From: Phytophthora colocasiae
Taxonomy: Eukaryota; Oomycota; Peronosporomycetes; Peronosporales; Peronosporaceae
Assembly (NCBI GenBank): GCA_018806915.1
Contig: JAGKQI010000101.1
Coordinates: forward strand, 1,612,001 to 1,676,000
Direction of reading: 5' to 3'
DNA: 64,000 nt
Of the stretch, positions 22,109 through 34,813 are shown in pieces. The notes below the pieces were generated by a model. That model made no database searches. It saw only the letters and a program-made list of their open reading frames with translations, and was not told the DNA's origin. Position 1 is the stretch's first letter. The number at the start of each line of letters is the position of its first letter. A program made the position numbers and the translations under genes.

Positions 22109-22849
22109 TTACAGCTGCCAGTCGTAGTTGTCGAGCTGGAATTGCGTAAGTGACGTGATGATCTCATCAGCATTTCCAAACAGTTCCATCCTCTGCGCTT
22201 CGTCCGTGTGGATGCGAATATCAGGGATAGCGATGCTGTGCATGTCAGCAGCATTCGCAGCAGTGTAGCCATTCACCGAGTCTTCAAACACGACACAGTG
22301 TGGTGGCTTGTCACCGTCTTCTCCTTCTTTTAGTCCGAACAAACGCTGACCGGCAGTACGGAAAATATCGGGTGCAGGCTTGCCATGCTTCACAGCCGGG
22401 TCGTCTCCACACACGATAGTAGAGAAGAAGGAGAAGAGCTTCGGGTGGTGCTTGATTTTAGACTCAACGACGCTTTTGCTGTTCGAAGTGGCCAGTGCAA
22501 TGGGGATTCCACGCGCGTGTAGGGCAGAGAGCAGCTCCACACCGCCCGGGAGCTCCTTGACGCGGTCCGACATGTCCCGCATGCTCTTCTCCCACTGCTT
22601 GAACAATTCATCAGGAGTGATTGTCTTCTCACTGAGCCCAGCCGCAGCAATGGCCATGCGCGTCCACTCAACTGCTGGACGACCCAAAATGGTTTTGTGC
22701 ATGGCCATAGTGAACTCCTTGCCGAACTGACGCGTGACACCGTCGATTGCCAGGCGACTCAGCTCCTCCGTGTCCAGTAACGTACCGTCCATGTCGAAGA
22801 TGGCGCCATGCACCTTGGGCTTGGGCAGTGCGGGGCTGGCGTTGGTCAT
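22109..22849 (-). CDS. HAD-superfamily phosphatase (HDHD1/GPP-like)
   Basis: Single exon. The frame opens with GTG at 22861, but the first ATG is at 22849, giving 246 residues. Motif I is IFDMDGTLLDTEE (nucleophile D19, acid D21). Motif II is ALATSNS. Motif III lysine is in VKHGKPAPDIF. Motif IV is VFEDSVNGYTAA. The cap helices between motifs I and II identify a subclass I HAD of the pseudouridine-5'-phosphatase / glycerol-1-phosphatase / beta-phosphoglucomutase group. The exact substrate cannot be assigned from sequence. Confidence 0.88.
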   Translation of the reverse strand: MTNASPALPKPKVHGAIFDMDGTLLDTEELSRLAIDGVTRQFGKEFTMAMHKTILGRPAVEWTRMAIAAAGLSEKTITPDELFKQWEKSMRDMSDRVKELPGGVELLSALHARGIPIALATSNSKSVVESKIKHHPKLFSFFSTIVCGDDPAVKHGKPAPDIFRTAGQRLFGLKEGEDGDKPPHCVVFEDSVNGYTAANAADMHSIAIPDIRIHTDEAQRMELFGNADEIITSLTQFQLDNYDWQL

Positions 22850-23081
22850 TGAACGAGTCACTTAGAGATGGCAAATGGCAGAGTGACGTCAGAAGTTGTG
22901 GCCGTTTCTGAAGATTATGCTTTTTTGATGGGAGGACGATGATTACGTTTGTTTACAATAATCAAGTGTAACGTATCGGAATGATGATCGCATAGTTCAC
23001 TTCGACATGAACTTCATCAGCCTTCACTAACTTTACTGATAGTCTATCACTGATAAGCAGAGAATTAAACAAAGGCTGACC
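22850..23081. other. Intergenic spacer
   Basis: About 230 bp separating two minus-strand genes. No feature recognised. Confidence 0.5.
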
Positions 23082-25053
<1,972 letters not shown>

Positions 25054-25289
25054 GCATGGAGCCGACGTCCAAGCGATCATCAGCTCTGTAGAAAGAGGAA
25101 AATCGCGAGCGTGAACTGGTGTTAGAAGTTTGTCCAGGAAAGAGCGGGCCTCTATCCAATGTGATTAAGCCAAGCATGGAGCCGACGTCCAAGCAATCAT
25201 CAGCTCTGCAGAAAGAGGAAAATGGCTAGTGTGGACGGGTGTTAGAAGTTTGTCCAGGAAAGGGCGGGCCTCAATCATTTGTGATTAAG
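25054..25289 (+). repeat. Two tandem 120-bp units in a piggyBac-like gene
   Basis: The unit starting GCATGGAGCCGACGTCC at 25054 recurs at 25174 with scattered substitutions, giving an exact 120-bp period. Both units run in the same reading frame (MEPTSK...SSAL...KEEN, then LEVCPGK), so the duplication adds 40 codons to the transposase N-terminus. Confidence 0.85.
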
Positions 25290-25980
25290 ATGAGTGGCAA
25301 ATGCAATAACCATGGGACCTACGAACCTTTGGTTCACCCGTTAGGTGATCACGAGGCATTTTGCTCACTTCCTGCGGAAATTAATCCAAGTTTGCCCTCA
25401 GATTTTTTCCGTCTGTTTTGGAGTACGCGTATCCTCGAAGAACTAGTAAAAAAAAACAAATTCCTACGCTGAGATGAACAAGAAGATGATGAAAAAGCCT
25501 CCTGTGTACGCGGCTACATGGACCCCCGTAACTCTGTGTGAATTAAAGATTTGGCTGGGGATCGTTGTGCTAATGGGTGTCTACAGAATAAAGCGACCTC
25601 GAGAGTGCTGGTCCAAGACTGATGATTTTGTAAAGTTCTCGTTCGTGAAGCATATGTCGCGCGATCGCTTTCAAGCTATCCGTTGTATGCTTCATGCAGC
25701 TCCACAGACTACTGTGAAACAAGGATTTTGGATAGATAAACTGGAACCGCTTTCCTCACCTTTAGCACAAGCTTTTCAAACTTACTATACACCGTGAGTG
25801 TGGACGAGATGATGATTCGTTTCAGTGGGAAAACATCTCACACTGTTCACGTTCGAGAAAAACCCATTTCGCGAGGATATCGTATTGTTGCGTTGTGAGA
25901 TCGTGGTTTTTGTTGTGGATATATTTTACAATCTCGTGGAGATGTGACGAAAAAAAAGGAATTTGTGACAACAAAAAAAA
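25057..25980 (+). pseudogene. piggyBac-like transposase, decayed 5' part
   Basis: After the tandem N-terminal units, the frame reads PSDFFRLFWSTRILEELVKK, then a stop near 25470. A neighbouring frame continues with LCELKIWLGIVVLMGVYRIK, CWSKTDDFVKFSFVKHMSRD and RFQAIRCML. A third frame has VSVDEMMIRFSG with KPISRGYRIVAL. These are successive blocks of the DDE_Tnp_1_7 (piggyBac) domain, including one catalytic-site aspartate block (VDEMM). Stops and frame changes at about 25470 and 25797, and truncation after about 25980, make it non-functional. Confidence 0.75.
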
Positions 25981-26309
25981 GGGATTGGGATTTGTCAGTC
26001 TTCTTTAATCTATATATGGTATAATATCCACTCTATTCCTACCAGTCTATTACTGTAAATATATTTAAAAGATGTATCCGCCAATAACATTAGATTATAT
26101 AGATATTTTTGGCCAATCATTTGAATTCTTGAGCAAGTGAAATTGTTCCAACCCATCTGACCATATTTGGTTGGAATGTTTTAAAAATATGTATATATTC
26201 AATACAAAAGCCAATACAAACGCATATTCTAAAAATATACCAAAGTTTCTTACCTTTGTCGACGGTAGTTTCGACTTCACAATTAGAAGCAGTCTACAGA
26301 GCAGAAACG

Positions 26310-28434
26310 ATGTCGATCGCATCGCTAGCCCCTGCGAACAGCAAGAAGGCGAGAGCGACGGCGCTCAACTCGTTTTCGGCGTTTCTGGAAGGTGAAAGCA
26401 TGACACTTGACACAATGAAAGAGCTAATTGATGGCGACAAGACCGGTAAAGTACTTCGTGTTTTGTTAGACAAGTATGCGTATTCTCTAGCTAGATCAAC
26501 AACCAAGTCTCTTTCGACAAATACGTGTCTAGCTTACTATGGAAATGTCAAGAACTGGCTGCTGGATATGTATCCACAACAAGGGGCAATAGTAAAACCT
26601 CAGCTGCAAAAGATTTTGTCAGGGCTCGGAAAGTTCTGCACCAATCGAGAGAATGGAACTTTTGAAAAGAAGGCGCCACCGTGCTCTAAGCAAGATTTAG
26701 AAACTATTGTTCGGTTGCTGTATACATCCACCTCTGTGACCAGCGTCTACCTAGATGCCTCACTTGTTGTAATGATGTGGTATTTGTATGGGCGCAGCTC
26801 GGATGCAGAGCAACTCGAAAAACAGCAGCTCACGGTACTACCTGGTGAGTATCGTTGTTGTCTACAAAGTTAGTTCATTTAGAAAGGCTTACCGTTTCTT
26901 TGGGTTAGGTGGTGTCCTCTTTCTACGACTTAAAAGGGTGAAGACAGCCTTATTGCAGGGCGTGTCCTTGTTTAAGGACCCAAATTGCTTTTTAACGTGC
27001 CCGATATTTACCTTAGCCGCATCTCTCGCGACGCAGTCGGCTCCTTCCAAGTGCTTTTTCCCCCCGCTTGGCGTCACGAAACGAAGCACCCCAAATGAAA
27101 GCGGCGTGGAAGAGCTGAGCCTCATCGAGCTCCTCGAGGCGGACGACACCCTGGACCCTTTGCATACCACTCAGAAGGTTCCGACCTTACGAGCTGTACC
27201 TGGTGCACAAGCATATGTGAACCGGTTGTTAGTTAGAGTCAAGCAAATTGCAGAAGAGAAGCAGGTGGTGCTTACCTCTGGACTCACCTCGCATTCGTTT
27301 CGCCGTGGAGGAGCCATGCACGCAAATGACGGTTCACTGGCGGAGAACTGGATCATAGAACGTGGTGGATGGCAGCTGGACCGAGTCAACAAAGCGTTTG
27401 GATACATGTTGGGAACGACGCAGGCGGATCAGAGTGTAGCCCGGGTCTTGAGTGGTTGGAGCCCAAAGGAAGGTGCCCGTCTTCCTACTCTTCACTGTCT
27501 TGATCCTCCTTGTTTGGTTCGCGCTCTGCAACTTCAAGCACGACTCTTTACAAACTCTACAGGCTTTGCAGACTCTGCACTCAACCTGGACGAAGCGGTG
27601 GCCGAATGTTTAGCGGCGACTCTGTTCATGCACTACCCCAACCTGCTGGTGCTGGCAGAGGACTCTGCGCTTGTCACTACGATTCGTGAAGCAATGGCGG
27701 CACGGTCGATTGGAGAAACGGAGGTGTTTGCCTGGAGTGCAACAATTCGACGTGGCTTCGATCCAGCTCCACCTGAACACACTAGCCCTCCGGATTGCAG
27801 CTGCGAAACCTCGGCGGTTCTGGAGATCGTCAAACGCCAGTCCGAGCAGATAGAACATCTCCTGTTACAAAATAAGCGGCTGGAAGAGCGACAGTTAGTG
27901 ATGGAGGAGCACATTCGTACCCAGTTCGGTTCATCAGGTACCAGTGAGATATCTAGTACAGTCGGCCCACAAGTCACCCCAACTCTCGAAGCAACCAAGC
28001 ATCTCGTCCGCCCCAAGAAGAAGTGCTCTCAATCTCTAGCTTCCGTCTGGTACACGTGGTTTACAGCAGAGCCGCGTATATACACCTCAAGATCTGTGAA
28101 AAAGACAACGCTTTACGAGTTTAGACACGCCGTTGGATACATGATGCTGCTCTTACCGATGGGCTTCGCTCTTGACGAAACATCCCCTGCTTTTAAAAAC
28201 GAGGTGCTTAACATTGGGGAGCAAGCACAGGCAAACACCCTTGGATTCTTGAAGGCCAACGGCTCGACAGCACTTGCTGCAGGCACCATCATCAAAGCCC
28301 TTCGAAAACTTCACAAAACAGGAGCCCTGGACACACTCATATCCCAGTTCCGCGAATGTGTCGATGCTGGAAACATTGTTGATCCCACACCTGCTGCTGC
28401 ACTTCCTACTTTTATCCGTGCCCTTCGCAAGTAA
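26310..28434 (+). CDS. Crypton-type tyrosine recombinase (transposon-encoded)
   Basis: Two exons, 26310-26844 and 26909-28434, join across a 64-bp GT-AG intron to 686 residues with no stop. The tyrosine-recombinase catalytic set is present: Arg in WYLYGRSSDAEQL (about R162), H-x-x-R in TSHSFRRGG (H307, R310), Trp in ERGGWQLD (W333) in place of the third His/Trp, and nucleophile Tyr in NKAFGYM (Y344). An N-terminal helical core-binding region precedes it. After residue 350 there is a coiled coil (IVKRQSEQIEHLLLQNKRLE) and a helical C-terminal domain beginning SLASVWYTWF, which could be a GCR1_C-like DNA-binding module as in some Cryptons. This matches the oomycete Cryptons described from Phytophthora-type genomes. 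The element ends were not found. Confidence 0.85.
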
Positions 28435-29101
28435 TAATCTGTACACATAAAAGAACAAAGCATTTTACATAGTTAAATGAAGACGATGGCCGGTTTTGAA
28501 CCGACCTACAGCAAATGCTGCCCCAACCGAGAGGCATCGCCACGGTATTAGCAGTACGCATCGAACAGCAGCATCACGTGTCAAAGAGGGTAGAACCTGG
28601 AGGCTCTTGAAGCGTACCTACACGTCGAGCAGGTGCCGCGCACAGCCTGTCGACCACCATGACGTTCTTGCACCTCGAAAAATCATTCGACCCTTCCTTC
28701 AACTGCTCTTACTTGCAGCACGTCTGCACCATCGGCTGCGCATCTGGCTGCGCGACGTCCGGGGCGTCATTGAGAGAGCGGGAGCTTCGTGTCGTGCTGG
28801 GGTGCGCTGGGGGACTTCAATTCTTGCTGGAGCGCCTCGGAATGCTGAATGGTTGCAGAGCGATTGGTGTTTCCTTGGTGTGTCACTATTTTGTTTTTAA
28901 ATGTCACTGAAAAAGTACTGGTACAAGTTGGCACCGGTCGGACCCGGTGGGAATTTTGACGATATGTAAACATACTACAAAGTAGACCTTACCGGTCACA
29001 ATGAGATAGCCGGGCAATCGACACATAACGACATTTGATTGCTCGATTTATAATAAGCACTGCGTACATTAATTCAAGCAAGCAATGCTTATTATTTATC
29101 A
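28435..29101. other. Non-coding or unrecognised DNA downstream of the Crypton gene
   Basis: Frames of up to 134 codons exist (28496-28900 plus, 28767-28973 minus) but show no family features. An 8-bp inverted repeat (AATAAGCA/TGCTTATT) sits near 29052-29094. It may include the 3' end of the Crypton element. Confidence 0.4.
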
Positions 29102-29736
29102 CTAGCCTAAATTAGGTCGAGCTTTGGCGAGCGAAACGTGTCAACAAACAAATTCACATCGTCGTATCGGAGCAAATTGCGAAGCTACGGGTGTGCCCAC
29201 CCACCCAACCTCTCGATATCAGTCTTTCCTTGTTTGGCTCTGTTGTCATCACACCTATAGTTGAACTGAAAGGTGCCCACCAACGAATTCTTATCTCGAG
29301 TCAGGTCAGGTGTTTCTAATAGCGACAGCATATTGCTTCCCGCCTTCCCTTTTCGAACCCGTGCCAACACTTGAGAGCGTGAGAGGCCCCGAACGACAGT
29401 AGTTGCATAAAATTTGTTGAATGTCTGCATCCATACATCATTAGCCGAGACGTTTTGCTCAACTAGATCGTCAACAAATTTCTTCATCGCATCTTCATTT
29501 ACCAAACACGCTGAGTCGTCATTTGCCAGCGTACAACCCTCCCTATCAGCGCCTGGAGTCTCACACGTATGCGGGGTCATATTGTCGACGTCGAGCGTCA
29601 TTGTGTTCGCATAAAACACCAGACTGCCTGAACACGATTTCGGTTTACAGTAGAAGCTACAGCGATACGAAAGTTTACTGAAGAGATGTTGTCTCTTGTG
29701 TACTGATACCCCAGGTAGTATATTTTCGTGCTTCAT
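29102..29736 (-). pseudogene. MULE transposase N-terminal fragment (FLYWCH-like)
   Basis: The minus frame reads LSYRCSFYCKPKSCSGSLVF with MTPHTCETP, an oomycete MULE FLYWCH/WRKY-like finger. It continues with FVDDLVEQNVSANDVW, RGLSRSQVLARVRK, LLETPDLTRD and LVGTFQFNY, ending WAHP at an in-frame TAG (29185-29187). The same frame goes on past the stop (LRNLLRYDDVNLFVD), showing that the stop is a lesion. The MULE DDE core is missing, so this is a dead 5' piece. A Pro/Thr-rich minus frame upstream (29675-30028) may be its N-terminal extension. Confidence 0.65.
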
Positions 29737-30417
29737 CTCGTTTCGTTTTTCCTGTGCTCGTTGGGACCGATTGGGACTGACCTTTTAGCACTGATATCTC
29801 CGTTGTTGCCCCAGTATGTTGTGGCCTAGCACAGCTGCTACCTTCGATTGTCACTTCGCCTAAGCGTTGAGATGGTGGTGCAGTAGATACCAGTGGTGGT
29901 GGCAACTGCACCTCACCGTGAAAAAGAAGAGGAGTGGTCGTAAGCTCCGTAGAGGTTGTGTCGGACGATGGCGCTGGCGTTGGAGTATCGCTTGGTGGTG
30001 GAGTGTCTACAGAAGCATACGTTCTCAATACATTATTCTCAAGCCTTTATGGGTCGAGTTGTATACTGCTCGACCTTGTTGATCGCCTCGACGACGGTGT
30101 ATATCGGCGGCATCTCCCTCTACGTGACCTTCGAGGCATTGTTGCTGTAGAATATACGGATGAAGCACCAACAGTTTCTATCTGGAAATGAGTTTTATCG
30201 ATACCTGGGGAACCCAACGGGCAGGCAACACAATCTACCGTTGAGAGCCGTTGGTACGGTGTACACGAGCTCATTGATCTCAACGGCTTCTTCAATGTGA
30301 CCGCGCCAAAATAGGTCACAACTTTTACACTTGACCAAGTGCCTTGACAACGTGACCAAAGAGGTTTTTGACAGTGTGACCTAATATCGTAATGACCGTA
30401 TAATTTTCTACTGAATG
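29737..30417. other. Mobile-element-associated DNA, no clear gene
   Basis: It contains a Pro/Thr-rich minus-strand frame (29675-30028) and an Arg/Ser-rich one (30047-30319), perhaps the degraded 5' end of the MULE. Near 30320-30400 the hexamer GTGACC occurs repeatedly, but no terminal repeat was established. Confidence 0.4.
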
Positions 30418-31850
30418 CTAGCCCCCCTCCACTCCGATGAAGTGTTCCAGACTGGTACTTCTAACACTCCTTCCCGGGTATTTATCGAGACAACATGACC
30501 AACTCACGCAGGCCGTGAAGTCGTGGTACTGGAAGTGCTTTGTCAGGATATCCACCCGCATCTTCTTGGATTCACAATAAACTACCTTCAACACGTCCTT
30601 CTCCACAAAGTCCTTCACAAACTTGTACCTCGTGTCGATGTGCTTTGCTCTACCTGAAGTGCCTTCACCCTCAAGCTGTACAATTGCTGCTTGATTGTCA
30701 ACGTGCAGCACTGCCGTCGACTGTACTGTAGTCTTGATCTCCTTCAAAGTCTCAATAATACCGACCAATTCAGCTGTAACTTGTGACACAGCAACGAACT
30801 CTGAATCCATAGTCGAGAGTGCAACACAGGCTTGTTTCTTGCAGATCCACGAGACTGCAGCACCGGCCACCAATATGACGCCTCCACTAACAGACTTTCT
30901 GTCTCGCTTATCTGCGGCGCAGTCAGCGTCGTTGTACGCTTCAATGAGAACGCCATTTGTGCCAGCCGCGATGTCCTTTGTTTCCAGCACGGGCGTCATC
31001 TCCTTCGTGCCTTTTACGTATTTAGCGATTCGTTTTGCTAGCCTCCAGTCCGATTCACGAGGAACATGCGAATTCCTTGCCTCTCGATGCACGGCGAACG
31101 AAATGTCAGGTCTCGTGCACCTTGAGATCCACAGCAGACTACCCACCAGCGACTGAAATGTCTGCGCCTTCGGGTGCGCTAGTGCTCCTACTCCATCACT
31201 TGGCAGAATCTCTCCTGGTTCTTCTCGATCTTGATCACCTCGATTGGAGTGCGCACCGTCGCAGCCTTATCGACCTGGAATTTCTCGAGCATTTTTTCTA
31301 TCACCTGCTTCTGGTTAAGCGTCCAGCCGTTGTTTTCATCATAGTCAAATCTGACTCCAAGAAACTTGGAGACAACTCCGAGATCTTCTAGATCTACGAC
31401 TTGCATATCAGTGAAGAAATTGTCTACTTTCTCGACGCTTGTTGCCGCAACCAGGATATCACCCACATAAATTCCCACGAGTGTCTTGCCATCTTTTTTC
31501 AATCTTGATGTACAAACAGCTATCCTAATAGCACTGCAGAAAACCCAGTGACACTAGAATTGAATAAACAGGATGATTCCACAGTCTACCCGACTGCTTG
31601 AGTCCGTACAACCCTTTCTCGATAATTAGCGCCAGTTCCTCCTTGCTGTTCACGCCTAGTGATTGGGGCAGCTCCTCCGGTATCCCCATGCTTTCCAGAA
31701 TATAGAGAAAAATGACCAGGTCTGCTTCCTTCTTCGCCTTCACGTACGCACTTGGTACATCTACATGACGAGTAGGAACATTCCAGATTCTTGACACTAA
31801 TAGGAAGATTCTGCTCAAAACTAGCTCCAGCACTGCGGGAATGTATACGT
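30418..31850 (-). pseudogene. Ty1/copia pol fragment: reverse transcriptase and RNase H
   Basis: In minus-strand order: RT N-half (31833-31525, HVDVPSAYVKAKK...EKGLYGLKQSGRLW), RT C-half (31502-31188, KFLGVRFDYD...GWTLNQKQV), then the connection and RNase H (31146-30418, SRCTRPDISFAV, AYNDADCAADKRDRKS, DSEFVAVSQ, HIDTRYKFVKDFV). The reading frame changes at about 31510 and 31160. The catalytic YxDD box reads YVGD in GIYVGDILV, so the second-to-last Asp is lost. Gag, protease and integrase are absent here. Confidence 0.85.
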
Positions 31851-31863
31851 GTAGTCGACGCCG

Positions 31864-31900
31864 AGGCAGGCAAGCTCTATTAAATAGAGCTTGCCTGCCT
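31864..31900. repeat. Perfect 17-bp inverted repeat with 3-nt loop
   Basis: AGGCAGGCAAGCTCTAT (31864-31880), loop TAA, then its exact reverse complement (31884-31900). It lies where the copia RT fragment stops and unrelated sequence starts, followed by a smaller AAGCATGCGATGCTT palindrome. Confidence 0.9.
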
Positions 31901-32113
31901 TTATAAATTTTATAATAAGCATGCGATGCTTAAATTAAATGAGCAGATTCGTCATCGCCAGACCGCTAGCCAATCAGCGGCCAGCATTATGTGAACGCCC
32001 TCCCAGATTCCCCGTTATATCGCGGTCGCTGCAAGCGCGTCTCCCTTCTTACCACCTTGCAGGTATGTTCCTGAGCATGCCTTCTATCTGTATGCCAAGT
32101 TTCGCCGCTGAGT

Positions 32114-32858
32114 TTGCAGTATTGGGTGCGGCATGTGCTTGGGGAAGTTGCCCCCAACTATCACTGGAGCCAAACTATATATATAGACTTGAGGATAAAA
32201 GTATCGATAATTGCAGTGAATCTCCGGAATGCGCGTCGCAACTTGGCGAGTGAGATCATACTCAGTAGACCTCAGGCGCATCTAAGGAGACTTACTGGAG
32301 CAATGATTCGCCAGACTAATCGACCCGAGTTGAGAAGGCATAACCTAATCTATTTCATCCGTCTCGCCCCACTTATGCATCAAACCGGTCGAGGTGAGTG
32401 GGAGCTGACCACCACAGGCAATTTCTTTTCGACATTGCGCGTGCCAAACGTTAAATTGAAACCATACCACGGCAAAGTTGCCGCCAAATTCGGGTTTACA
32501 ACTCAAGAAGTTGGGGATTGTTTCCTTGAGTTGATTCCGCAGATTTCCACAAAAAAGCCCATTCTACGCGCTTTACATCACCAGAATGCCAACCGACCCG
32601 GTTTTACTGCGGAGGATCGAGATTAGTGTCAGGAACCTATTCGACAATCTTGGGTTTCGCCTACGGCAACACGCGGAAGGAGTTCAACACCCTGACAACC
32701 GATCGATGCTCTCCGAGATGGTTGACATGGTCTACACAGGCTGGCAATGTGACACAGCGTACACCCTGCTCACCTGTTTCGTGGAAAGGCTCAATGCTGC
32801 GCGTATGTGGGCGGAAAATCTAGTTCGAGTCATAGACGCGAAGAGAGAGACACATTGA
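32114..32858 (+). other. Unrecognised overlapping ORFs, possibly one broken gene
   Basis: Two plus-strand frames overlap: 32114-32626 (with GEWELTTTGNFFSTLRVPNV and FGFTTQEVGDCFLEL) and 32586-32858 (SVRNLFDNLGFRLRQ...VYTGWQCDTAYTLLTCFVERL). They may be one protein split by a frameshift near 32600. No homology recognised. A TATATATATAG stretch sits at about 32175. The location inside the transposon island favours a mobile-element origin. Confidence 0.35.
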
Positions 32859-33439
32859 ACTTCAAAAGAACTATCTCCGGGAGAGTATGACCGAACGGAC
32901 CTACTGCGAGATCACATAGACCTGGATGAACAGATGCGAGCAGTCTCGGCACATCAAGGGTGAATGTGCTTTACTTGTTATTTACCATGCTGGAGTATGC
33001 AGCGGCAACTGCACTTCGTCGTTCCTTTGTGCATTTGCAGTATGCAGTTGTTGCATCAGTCTGTTGCAGTACATGTGTTGTTTTCGCACTAGATAGTCGT
33101 AAAGCAAACTGCAAAGTGAGTGAATTAGAAAAAATTAAAGGTAACAAAATGAAAGAGCTCGAACTACAGCTATGAGCGCCCTCGAAGTAGCTTGAGCTTA
33201 AAGATGCAGTTGCAAGTGCAAGCCGTGCCTGGCCGTTGTACTCCTTCCGTAAGAGACACATGGCTTGCCCCTGCGGTCCGACCCCGGCTTGGAATCTAGC
33301 TTGTCCGGCGCGACGTCGTAGAGGTTTCCTGTTGAAGATGGCGGTGGCGGGCTTCAATCTCGCCAGCGATAGCTGCAGGAGCCAGCGACAACACCGCCCT
33401 CTTAAAATGCTTAATCCTTGAGCAAACCGTGGAATTCAA

Positions 33440-33830
33440 ACCGGTCGCGAGCCCGTTGAATTTCACTGTTTGACGATGAACGCGAATGAAAATTTTCACC
33501 ATCACTGGCACATCCTCGAGAAGTGTAGTAGCCTTGTTAGAGTCCGCGCCAAGTCACAAGGATTTCAAAACGTTTGTCAGCCTCGCTATACCGAGTGTAC
33601 AGGACATCTGACACGACGTGACCCTCGCTGTTATGGGCGATGTGGCTGAGCAGATCTTCCGTGACATCTAAAGTGTCATCACCGTAAAATTTGATACTTG
33701 ATGCATGAACGTCGCCCGCGTCGGTCGAAAGCAGGTTCTTGACCGTAAAAACCCAGAAGGACACTGTCTTGACGAACTGGGCAGGACCATACCATTTAAC
33801 CTGACGTTTCGCCCGCGTGTGCTTGGTTTA
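33440..33830 (-). pseudogene. Ty3/gypsy integrase C-terminal chromodomain fragment
   Basis: The minus frame reads KWYGPAQFVKTVSFWVFTVK, DVHASSIKFYGDDTLDVTED and EGHVVSDVLYTRYSEADKRF, ending ILVTWRGL, the familiar end of oomycete gypsy pol with a chromodomain. After a stop the neighbouring frame gives TTLLEDVPVMVKIF, the expected chromodomain tail, so a small deletion or frameshift near 33530 broke it. Nothing else of gypsy pol is present nearby. Confidence 0.75.
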
Positions 33831-34680
33831 GCCGCTCGCCCGCTTCTGGAATGCAGGGTATATACTCCTCGACAACGTTCTCACGGACGAGATTATGAGT
33901 GATGTACTGAAAGAAGTTAAGAAGCTCGACTTCGTGGAGATTTTTGTCACGCTCTACCCTGAAGTGATGGATCAGTTCCGTGAGCAGGCCAAGATCGATT
34001 TTGGACACGTCGAACGTGATGCAGGACGTAAACGACACAGTAGTGGAGGTCATTTCAGACTACACGCCAAAATGGAGCGCTGTGACCAAAACATGGCACT
34101 GCTTGAAGTCGCTTCCGGACGGCCAAACGCGCCAACTCCATCGCGACTTTCCTGTATTCGAGACGACGGAAGCTGTAATCAAGCACGACTCGGTACAAGC
34201 GTCTGTCTTCATTGCTCTTGTAGATGACACGCGAATTCTCGCTCTTCCGGGGTGCTTCGGAGGGTATGCAATCAAGGACAGAGCTGAAACAATTCATGTG
34301 TCAAAAAAGGGCAAATGCTTGTTTTCAGAGGTGATCTATCCCACGCAGGTGACGCCTACGATGAGGAGAATCTACGCTTGCACAGCTTCGTTCGTATCGA
34401 CGGTGCGGATCAAACGGATAACGCGACGGAGGCTGCTGTTACCTGGGAACGCTACCTGTGCTGCTTTTGCTTGAAACCTTGTGAAAACAAGCGCGATATG
34501 GTAAACCCCAAGCGCGCGTGCGATGGCAACCTGGCGAAGAAAGGCATTGCGACGAAGAGGAAGATCAACAACGATAAGGCTGTACATGTGATACTGTATT
34601 TGCGGCGTGGCCTTTGTGAAGAAGAACGACCTTGTGGCGCACAAGATTCCTGGATGCAAACGGTAAGCAATAGCCGGTAG
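33826..34680 (+). pseudogene. 2OG-Fe(II) oxygenase-like gene fragment, copy 1
   Basis: Successive frames together read like a double-stranded beta-helix oxygenase: helical start (MSDVLKEVKKLDFVEIF, 33895 on), then DYTPKWSAV and H-x-D in TRQLHRDFPVFET (His at 34139). Next are a strand pair VQASVFIALVDDTRILALPG and FRGDLSHAGDAYDEENLRLH (His at 34342, Arg at 34375). A C-terminal Cys motif follows (CCFCLKPCENKR). The frame changes at about 33980 and again at the AAAAAA run near 34305, so it is not translatable as it stands. The HxD...H...R layout is that of Fe(II)/2-oxoglutarate enzymes. The exact subfamily is inferred. Confidence 0.55.
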
Positions 34681-34813
34681 AAGAGTATCGCAAACCTGAT
34701 AATACAACCTTGGATTGGTTAAAACTGTTTTAGCACTTACTTCATCGATCCGCATGGTTTTATCATCGATTCGCATGGCCTAATAAATTAAAGTGCTGAA
34801 ACAGTAGTGAACA

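Noticed and set aside
28487..28515. tRNA-like T-arm (GGTTTTGAACC)
   Set aside because: No acceptor stem, D-arm or anticodon arm can be paired around it.
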